Part shown: piece after piece, positions 22,591 through 27,361 of the stretch
How the letters are laid out: every line of letters starts with the position of its first letter
Numbering within the stretch: position 1 is the stretch's first letter
Assembly (NCBI GenBank): GCA_016283605.1
Contig: JAEENF010000171.1
Span: 1 to 27,361, forward strand
Source of the DNA: Prevotella sp.
Lineage (GTDB): Bacteria; Bacteroidota; Bacteroidia; Bacteroidales; Bacteroidaceae
DNA: 27,361 nucleotides
Direction of reading: 5' to 3'
The notes under the pieces: generated by a model
Databases searched by the model: none
Seen by the model: only the letters and a program-made list of their open reading frames with translations
Told to the model about the DNA's origin: nothing
Position numbers and translations under genes: made by a program

Positions 22591-24403
22591 GGAAATCCCA
22601 TATCTGGACGTCCAACAGCTGACGAAGTCGTTTGGCGCGCTGGTGTTGTTTGAGAATATCAGTTTTTCTATCGCCGAAGGACAGAAGGTGGGACTGATTG
22701 CCAAGAACGGCACAGGAAAGTCCACACTGCTGAGTGTGCTCTCCGGGAAGGAGGGCTATGACTCGGGCAGCATCATCTTCCGCAGAGACCTGAAAGTGGG
22801 TATGCTGGAACAGTCGCCACAGTTCGATCCTGAGGAGAGCGTGCTCGATGCCTGTTTCAACCATCAGGGTAACCCGGAGAAGGTGCTGAAGGCCAAGCAG
22901 GTGCTGACGCAGTTGAAAATCAGGGACTTGCAGCAGCCGATGGGACAGCTCTCTGGCGGTCAGCAGAAACGTGTGGCACTGGCGAATGTGCTGTTGACAG
23001 AACCCGATCTGCTGATTCTCGATGAGCCGACGAACCATCTGGACCTGGAGATGATAGAATGGCTGGAGGGGTATCTCTCACGAGGCAACAAGACGTTGCT
23101 GATGGTGACTCACGACCGCTTCTTCCTGGATCGTGTGTGTTCTGTCATCCTGGAACTCGACGACCAGACGATCTATACCTATCGTGGTAACTACTCGTAC
23201 TATCTCGAGAAACGTCAGGAGCGTATCGACAACCGTCGTGCTGAGATTGCCAGAGCGAATAACCTCTATCGGACGGAACTGGAGTGGATGCGGCGGATGC
23301 CTCAGGCCCGAGGTCATAAGGCCCGTTATCGTGAGGAGGCTTTCTACGATCTTGAGCGTATCGCCAAACAACGTATTGAAGAGCGACAGATCCGTCTGAA
23401 GGCCTCGAACGTCTATATCGGCTCAAAGATTTTCGAGTGTCAGTATGTGTCGAAGAAATTTGACGATCTGGTGATCCTGAAGGACTTCTATTATAATTTC
23501 TCACGATTCGAGAAAATGGGTATCGTGGGTAATAACGGTACGGGTAAGAGTACCTTCCTGAAGATGCTGTTAGGACAGGTGCCGCCAGATGAGGGACGGT
23601 TTGATATCGGTGATACCGTCAGGTTCGGGTATTTCTCGCAGGAAGGTCTGCAATTCGATGATAATGAAAAGGTTATTGATGTCATCACGAAGATAGCTGA
23701 CTATATCGACATGGGTAGCGGTAAGCACCTGAGTGCTTCGCAGTTTCTGCAGTACTTCCTCTTTACACCTGAGCAACAACACAACTACGTGTATAAGCTG
23801 TCTGGAGGAGAACGACGCAAGCTCTATCTCTGTACGGTATTGATGAAAAATCCGAACTTCCTCGTACTCGATGAGCCGACCAATGACCTCGATATCGTCA
23901 CCTTGCAGATTCTGGAGGAATATCTTCAGGATTTCCCCGGGTGTGTGATTGTCGTCTCGCACGACCGTTACTTTATGGATAAGGTGGTGGACCATCTTCT
24001 TGTCTTTAAGGGCGAGGGAGAAATCAAGGACTTCCCCGGCAACTATACACAGTATAGGATCTGGTCGAAGAGTGAGGAGTGGGGAGAGAGGAGTGAGAAT
24101 ACCCCGAAAATAGATAAGGACAAGAACAAATCCCCCAAAGATTCAGACATGTCTCCATCTGCACCTCACACTCCTGACCCCTCGAAAAGAAAAATGTCCT
24201 ACAAGGAAAAGCGTGAGTTCGAACAGTTGGAGAAAGAGATTGCGGCTCTGGAGGAAGAACAGCGAATGATTGAGGATGCTCTCTGTAGTGGAACACTCTC
24301 TATCGATGAGCTGACGGAGAAGAGTAAGCGCCTGCCGTTGCTGAAGGACGAACTCGATGAGAAGTCGTTGCGATGGCTGGAACTGAGTGAGATTGAACAT
24401 TGA
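22583..24403 (+). CDS. ABC-F family ATPase, Uup-like
   Basis: The 606-residue protein has two ABC domains and no membrane segments: Walker A GLIAKNGTGKST (37-48), LSGGQ (123-127), LDEPTNHLD (146-154); second Walker A VGNNGTGKST (315-324), LSGGE (406-410), LDEPTNDLD (429-437). The interdomain linker contains the charged ELEWMRRMPQARGHKARYRE helix pair, as in ABC-F proteins that act at the ribosomal tRNA exit site. A C-terminal coiled coil (KREFEQLEKEIAALEEEQRM) places it with Uup rather than with antibiotic-resistance ABC-F proteins. Start ATG 22583 overlaps the engB stop; longer upstream readings in this frame are shadows of engB. The region between the second ABC domain and the coiled coil is encoded partly by a heptamer repeat. 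The last residues IEH and the stop lie in a second repeat. Confidence 0.93.
   Translation: MAREIPYLDVQQLTKSFGALVLFENISFSIAEGQKVGLIAKNGTGKSTLLSVLSGKEGYDSGSIIFRRDLKVGMLEQSPQFDPEESVLDACFNHQGNPEKVLKAKQVLTQLKIRDLQQPMGQLSGGQQKRVALANVLLTEPDLLILDEPTNHLDLEMIEWLEGYLSRGNKTLLMVTHDRFFLDRVCSVILELDDQTIYTYRGNYSYYLEKRQERIDNRRAEIARANNLYRTELEWMRRMPQARGHKARYREEAFYDLERIAKQRIEERQIRLKASNVYIGSKIFECQYVSKKFDDLVILKDFYYNFSRFEKMGIVGNNGTGKSTFLKMLLGQVPPDEGRFDIGDTVRFGYFSQEGLQFDDNEKVIDVITKIADYIDMGSGKHLSASQFLQYFLFTPEQQHNYVYKLSGGERRKLYLCTVLMKNPNFLVLDEPTNDLDIVTLQILEEYLQDFPGCVIVVSHDRYFMDKVVDHLLVFKGEGEIKDFPGNYTQYRIWSKSEEWGERSENTPKIDKDKNKSPKDSDMSPSAPHTPDPSKRKMSYKEKREFEQLEKEIAALEEEQRMIEDALCSGTLSIDELTEKSKRLPLLKDELDEKSLRWLELSEIEH
24070..24097 (+). 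repeat. Heptamer repeat inside the ABC-F gene
   Basis: There are four exact 7-nt steps: GAGTGAG, GAGTGGG, GAGAGAG, GAGTGAG. It encodes SEEWGERSE in the flexible linker before the C-terminal coiled coil. Because 28 nt is not a multiple of three, the flanking sequence must have been adjusted to keep the frame. Confidence 0.65.
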
Positions 24404-24436
24404 AGATTGAACATTGAACATTGACCATTGAACATT
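24392..24436 (+). repeat. Heptamer repeat spanning the ABC-F stop and the recR upstream region
   Basis: There are six units ATTGAAC, ATTGAAG, ATTGAAC, ATTGAAC, ATTGACC, ATTGAAC followed by ATT and then ATG of recR. The first unit and a half supply the last codons and stop of the ABC-F gene. It fills the entire 33-nt intergenic gap, leaving no room for a normal ribosome-binding sequence. Confidence 0.8.
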
Positions 24437-25057
24437 ATGTTGAATCAACAATATCCCTCGCAATTACTGGAGAAGGCGGTGACAGAGTTCTCGCGACTAC
24501 CAGGTATCGGACGAAAGACGGCTCTTCGTCTGGTGTTGTGGATGCTGCGTCAGGATGATGCTGACATCGAACAGTTTACAGAAGCCATCGCCGCGATGAA
24601 GCATGAGGTGAAATACTGTCACCAGTGTCATAACATCAGCGATGCCGACATGTGTCCTATTTGTGCTGATCCTCGCCGTGATGCCACGACCATCTGTGTG
24701 GTCGAGAATATTCAGGACGTCATGGCGATAGAGAATACCCAGCAGTATAAGGGCGTCTATCATGTCCTTGGGGGAATCATTTCACCGATGGACGGCATGG
24801 GACCCAGTGATATCGAGATAGAATCGCTGGTGGAACGTGTGGCCGAAGGAGATATCCGTGAGGTGATCCTTGCCCTCAGTCCGACGATGGAAGGCGACAC
24901 CACGAACTTCTATATCTACCGCAAACTGGCACCTTACAGCGATGTGAAGATCAGTATCATCGCACGGGGCATAGCGGTGGGTAACGAATTGGAATATACC
25001 GACGAGGTGACCCTCGGACGTTCTATATTAAACCGTACATTATTTGAAGGAAAATAG
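24437..25057 (+). CDS. recR: Recombination mediator protein RecR
   Basis: The 206-residue protein has RecR organisation: an N-terminal helix-hairpin-helix (FSRLPGIGRKTALRL, 18-32), a Cys4 zinc site (Cys61, Cys64, Cys73, Cys76 in CHQC and CPIC), and a Toprim domain (ICVVENIQDVMAIE, then GGIISPMDGMGPSDI). With RecF and RecO it loads RecA on gapped DNA. Start at ATG 24437 gives MLNQQYPS; an in-frame TTG at 24428 lies in the heptamer repeat and is unlikely. It sits in the middle of the engB operon with 2 nt to the next gene. Confidence 0.96.
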   Translation: MLNQQYPSQLLEKAVTEFSRLPGIGRKTALRLVLWMLRQDDADIEQFTEAIAAMKHEVKYCHQCHNISDADMCPICADPRRDATTICVVENIQDVMAIENTQQYKGVYHVLGGIISPMDGMGPSDIEIESLVERVAEGDIREVILALSPTMEGDTTNFYIYRKLAPYSDVKISIIARGIAVGNELEYTDEVTLGRSILNRTLFEGK

Positions 25058-25059
25058 TT

Positions 25060-25500
25060 ATGAAACAAACGCAGCGTTTATTGATGATTTTTTTCATCAC
25101 TTCTATCATACTGCCGTTGGCTATCGTGGTGCTCTTTGAGACCGACATCATCGCATTAGGCATTATGGCTGGTGATACACAATCAGAGTTCCTCCTGACC
25201 TCGACGATGGAACTGGTCAGCCTGGCCTTCATCTTCCTGGCACTCCGGCTGTTTAAGTTCGGTTTTATTCATGCCGACCTCGTCAGACGTCAGGAAAAGG
25301 CACTCCTGAAGTGGGGCTTCCTCCGTCTGCTGCTCATTCAGGCACCGTTGGTCATTAATACCTTATTATATTATTTATATGTGAAGCCTACCTTCGGCTA
25401 TCTGGCCATCATCATGGCCCTCTGTCTGCCGTTTGTCTATCCGAGTATGGAAAGATGTATGGCCGAAGTCTCTGAGGAACAAAAGGAAGAGAACGCATGA
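25060..25500 (+). CDS. Small integral membrane protein of unknown function
   Basis: The 146-residue protein has about four hydrophobic segments: near 7-28 (LMIFFITSIILPLAIVVLF), 45-65, 85-105 (WGFLRLLLIQAPLVINTLLY) and 110-128, with a charged C-terminus (SEEQKEENA) and a basic loop LVRRQEK between helices 2 and 3. No known domain or catalytic motif is seen. It starts 2 nt after recR and overlaps the glycosyltransferase start by ATGA, so it is translated as part of the operon. Function not assigned; the position next to the GT2 gene suggests an envelope role. Confidence 0.85.
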   Translation: MKQTQRLLMIFFITSIILPLAIVVLFETDIIALGIMAGDTQSEFLLTSTMELVSLAFIFLALRLFKFGFIHADLVRRQEKALLKWGFLRLLLIQAPLVINTLLYYLYVKPTFGYLAIIMALCLPFVYPSMERCMAEVSEEQKEENA

Positions 25501-26363
25501 AACTGTCGGTAGTCATAGTCAGTTATAACGTCTGTCAACTGCTGGAGGACTGTCTGCGCAGTGTGGAGAAGGATCTTGCGGGCATCGACAGTGAAATCTA
25601 TGTGGTAGACAACGCCTCCAGCGATCATACCGTAGAGCGTCTGCAGCCACTGTTCCCTGCGGTACACTTCGTGGCGAATACGGAGAATGTGGGCTTTGCG
25701 CGAGCCAATAACCAGGCTATCCGTCTGTCACAGGCGGAATATGTGTTGCTGCTGAATCCTGATACGGTGGTCCATGAAGGTACGCTGCGAGGTACGCTCG
25801 ACTTCCTGGACAGTCATCCGGAGGCGGGTGGGGCAGGTGTGCGCATGCTGACGCGTGAAGGTGATCCTGCACCAGAATCACGACGGGCTGTTCCTACACC
25901 ATGGGTGGCCTTCCTGAAGATGCTCGGATTTACCCGTCGCTATTATATGAGTCATCTGCCTTGGGATCAGCCTGGACAGATTGAGGTGATTAGCGGGGCT
26001 TATTGTATGCTCCGTCGGAAAGCCCTCGATGCGGTTGGGCTGCTCGATGAGGACTTCTTTATGTACGGTGAGGACATCGACCTCTCGTTTCGTCTGTTGA
26101 AGGGTGGCTGGCAGAACTGGTATCTGCCGTTGGACATCGTGCATTATAAAGGAGAGTCTACTCAGAAGTCATCCTATCGTTATGTCCATGTGTTCTATCA
26201 GGCCATGCTGATTTTCTTCCGCAAGCATTACGGCCATCTCTCTTTCATCTGGTCGCTGCCTATCCAGGCGGCTATCTATTTCCGTGCAGCACTCGCCCTG
26301 ATGCACATGTTAGGCGATCGCATGCGTCATTTCCTGAATCCACAAAAGAATAAAGCTTTATGA
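25497..26363 (+). CDS. GT2-family glycosyltransferase, rhamnosyltransferase-like
   Basis: The 288-residue protein has a GT-A fold: the start VVIVSYN (5-11), VVDNASSD (36-43), NVGFARANN (64-72) and NPDT (87-90), replacing the DxD metal site as in WbbL-like enzymes, then SGAYCMLRRKAL (166-177) and the acceptor-side FFMYGEDIDLSFRL (187-200). The C-terminal LPIQAAIYFRAALALMHML may be a membrane-associated helix. It transfers a sugar from a nucleotide donor to a cell-surface glycan or lipid carrier at the cytoplasmic side; donor unknown. It overlaps its neighbours by 4 nt on both sides (ATGA). Confidence 0.92.
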   Translation: MKLSVVIVSYNVCQLLEDCLRSVEKDLAGIDSEIYVVDNASSDHTVERLQPLFPAVHFVANTENVGFARANNQAIRLSQAEYVLLLNPDTVVHEGTLRGTLDFLDSHPEAGGAGVRMLTREGDPAPESRRAVPTPWVAFLKMLGFTRRYYMSHLPWDQPGQIEVISGAYCMLRRKALDAVGLLDEDFFMYGEDIDLSFRLLKGGWQNWYLPLDIVHYKGESTQKSSYRYVHVFYQAMLIFFRKHYGHLSFIWSLPIQAAIYFRAALALMHMLGDRMRHFLNPQKNKAL

Positions 26364-26872
26364 GTCAGTTACCTTCCGTACATCTTCGTGCCATAGAACC
26401 AGAGGACCTCGATCTGCTGTATCGTATCGAGAACGACATCAAGTTGTGGAACATCGGTGCTACGAATGTGCCTTATAGCCGTTATACCCTTCACGACTAC
26501 ATCGCCAATGCATCGGGTGATATCTATACCGACCGTCAGGTGAGGATGATGATTGAGAATAGTGAGGGGAAGATTGTGGGTATTGTGGATATCGTCAACT
26601 TCGACCCCAGTAACCGTAGGGCGGAACTTGGACTGGTCATCGAGGAACCTTATCGTCAGATGGGGTATGCCCAGAGTGTGATGAATGAGGTGGCTGACTA
26701 TGCTGTCGGCGTACTTCATCTGCATCAGTTGTTTGCTTTCATCGATATTACCAATACCGCTTGTGTCGCCCTGTTCAGAAAGTTAGGCTACAGAGAGTCG
26801 GCAACGTTGCAAGACTGGCTTTTCGACGGTCGTGAATACCACGATGCCATCGTGATGCAGACCGTTTTCTGA
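26360..26872 (+). CDS. GNAT-family N-acetyltransferase (RimJ/SpeG-like)
   Basis: The 170-residue protein has a GNAT fold: GKIVGIVDIVNFDPSNRRAE (70-89), ELGLVIEEPYRQMGYAQSVM (89-108), in which RQMGYA takes the acetyl-CoA pyrophosphate loop position, and NTACVALFRKLGYRE near 132-146. The layout matches spermidine or ribosomal-protein N-acetyltransferases. The acceptor cannot be told from sequence. Its ATG overlaps the glycosyltransferase stop, and it is the last gene of the operon. Confidence 0.9.
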   Translation: MSQLPSVHLRAIEPEDLDLLYRIENDIKLWNIGATNVPYSRYTLHDYIANASGDIYTDRQVRMMIENSEGKIVGIVDIVNFDPSNRRAELGLVIEEPYRQMGYAQSVMNEVADYAVGVLHLHQLFAFIDITNTACVALFRKLGYRESATLQDWLFDGREYHDAIVMQTVF

Positions 26873-26874
26873 CT

Positions 26875-26907
26875 TTTTTGCGCTTTTCTCAAAAAAAAGC
26901 GCGAAAA
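26875..26907 (+). terminator. Hairpin at the end of the engB operon
   Basis: GCGCTTTT (26880-26887) pairs with AAAAGCGC (26895-26902); the stem extends through a T-G pair and TTTT/AAAA on either side. It begins right after the GNAT stop and is followed only by TGTTTT, so it is a weak plus-strand terminator, but it insulates the next promoter. Confidence 0.6.
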
Positions 26908-26910
26908 TGT

Positions 26911-26941
26911 TTTGTCAGTTCAGAAAATATTACTACCTTTG
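26911..26941 (+). promoter_or_regulatory. Promoter of the tRNA-Asp pair
   Basis: TTTG (26911-26914), a 19-nt spacer and TACCTTTG (26934-26941) form an exact -33/-7 Bacteroidetes promoter. It lies 28 nt before the first tRNA. Confidence 0.9.
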
Positions 26942-26969
26942 CACCCGCAAACGAAAAAAGACCTGCATT

Positions 26970-27043
26970 GGTGCGTTAGTTCAGTAGGTTAGAATGCCTG
27001 CCTGTCACGCAGGAGGTCACGAGTTCGAATCTCGTACGCACCG
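26970..27043 (+). tRNA. tRNA-Asp (GTC), copy 1
   Basis: The 74-nt cloverleaf has acceptor GGTGCGT with ACGCACC and discriminator G, D stem GTTC/GAAT, anticodon stem CCTGC/GCAGG with anticodon GTC at 27004-27006, and T arm ACGAG TTCGAAT CTCGT. The 3' CCA is not encoded (GCA follows). Confidence 0.97.
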
Positions 27044-27087
27044 CACTTTTTTCGCAAGCAAAAAAGGATTGGAGGGGATAACATTTT

Positions 27088-27161
27088 GGTGCGTTAGTTC
27101 AGTAGGTTAGAATGCCTGCCTGTCACGCAGGAGGTCACGAGTTCGAATCTCGTACGCACCG
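27088..27161 (+). tRNA. tRNA-Asp (GTC), copy 2
   Basis: Identical in sequence to the first tRNA-Asp, 44 nt downstream, with anticodon GTC at 27122-27124. There is no separate promoter in the spacer, so both are likely cut from one precursor. Confidence 0.97.
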
Positions 27162-27164
27162 CAC

Positions 27165-27197
27165 AAGGCCCATCGGAGAACACTTCGGTGGGCTTTC
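27165..27197 (+). terminator. Intrinsic terminator after the tRNA pair
   Basis: GCCCATCGGAG (27168-27178) pairs with CTTCGGTGGGC (27183-27193) with two G-T pairs around loop AACA, extended by AA/TT and followed by a short T run. Confidence 0.78.
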
Positions 27198-27204
27198 TGA
27201 TACA

Positions 27205-27232
27205 AAACAACGTTGTTTAACATTTAAATGTT
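27205..27232. promoter_or_regulatory. Two abutting 14-bp perfect palindromes, candidate operators
   Basis: AAACAACGTTGTTT (27205-27218) is directly followed by AACATTTAAATGTT (27219-27232); both are exact palindromes. They end 9 nt before the ATG of the next gene, where no standard -7/-33 promoter is visible. They could bind a dimeric repressor or be a simple AT-rich coincidence. Confidence 0.5.
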
Positions 27233-27241
27233 TCATTATCA

Positions 27242-27361
27242 ATGATTTATTCAAAAGAAGTTGAGAACATGTGTAGCGTTTGCAAAGGCGCTTATCATGG
27301 ACCTGCACCAATTCCCGAGGAGGGCAAGTGGGTTGCAGTGAAGGAAATCAAGGAGATCTCT
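27242..27361 (+). CDS. 5' end of an iron-sulfur cluster assembly scaffold-like protein (partial)
   Basis: The frame begins MIYSKEVENMCSVCKGAYHG and continues PAPIPEEGKWVAVKEIKEIS to the window end (40 codons, no stop). The start, the Cys pair CSVC and the PAPIPEEGKWV stretch resemble the N-terminus of the Bacteroidales NifU-like scaffold proteins usually annotated before a GGGtGRT-type protein. The assignment is from memory of the family's N-terminus and from only 40 residues. The ATG is the first in frame and follows the palindromic region. Confidence 0.55.
   Translation, partial: MIYSKEVENMCSVCKGAYHGPAPIPEEGKWVAVKEIKEIS

Noticed and set aside
22583..24403. Antibiotic-resistance ABC-F protein.
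   Set aside because: The C-terminal coiled coil and core operon context (engB, recR) fit Uup-like housekeeping proteins.
24392..24436. CRISPR-like array.
   Set aside because: The units are 7 nt with no spacers; no cas genes are present.
26970..27161. Identical tRNA-Asp copies as attachment-site duplication of a mobile element.
   Set aside because: They are 44 nt apart with nothing between them and no integrase nearby; ordinary tandem tRNA gene duplication is enough.

Overview
The window reads as chromosome from a gut or rumen Bacteroidales, most likely a Prevotella-type genome. Supporting signs are two SusC/SusD outer-membrane pairs, Bacteroidetes promoters (TAnnTTTG at -7, several with TTTG about 19 nt upstream), no strong Shine-Dalgarno sequences, a Rho with a long disordered insert, and a BACON-free but TonB/SusCD-rich secretome. 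The assignment rests on protein and promoter style only.

Layout. 1-2.7 kb is a worn accessory stretch: a few residues of minus-strand genes at the left edge, a truncated SpoIIE/PP2C phosphatase, a minus-strand CE15-like glucuronoyl esterase, and an SDR oxidoreductase broken by a one-base frameshift. 2.76-18.4 kb is the main accessory block, two tandem operons. Each starts with the same cassette: an ATACC-N8-GGTAT element, a conserved GC-rich block, a TACCTTTG promoter, a small Met/Cys-rich reading frame, and then a gene whose signal peptide begins MKRLV. Operon A encodes an M14 metallocarboxypeptidase, SusC and SusD. Operon B encodes a PstS-like periplasmic binding protein, SusC, a SusD-like lipoprotein, an exported Ntn-hydrolase (C45/C69-like) and a TlpA-type thioredoxin. 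A terminator at 18.43 kb closes the block.

The proposed reading of the block is a peptide (or amide) scavenging system: secreted or periplasmic hydrolases, outer-membrane importers and a redox protein. No sigma/anti-sigma pair, hybrid two-component system or other local regulator is visible. The only visible candidate for control is the shared promoter plus Met/Cys-rich leader frame, which overlaps the next start codon with the same geometry in both operons. That is the observation I rate highest.

18.4-27.4 kb is more ordinary core genome: a dicarboxylate-type symporter, a remnant of an M15 peptidase, rho (minus strand) with a terminator-like hairpin in its leader, and a tight co-directional operon engB, an ABC-F ATPase, recR, a small membrane protein, a GT2 glycosyltransferase and a GNAT acetyltransferase. 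Then come two identical tRNA-Asp genes from one strong promoter and the start of an iron-sulfur scaffold-like gene running off the right edge. Short 7-nt-period repeats recur at four places in the window, two of them inside coding sequence. No CRISPR array, rRNA, IS element or integrase was seen.
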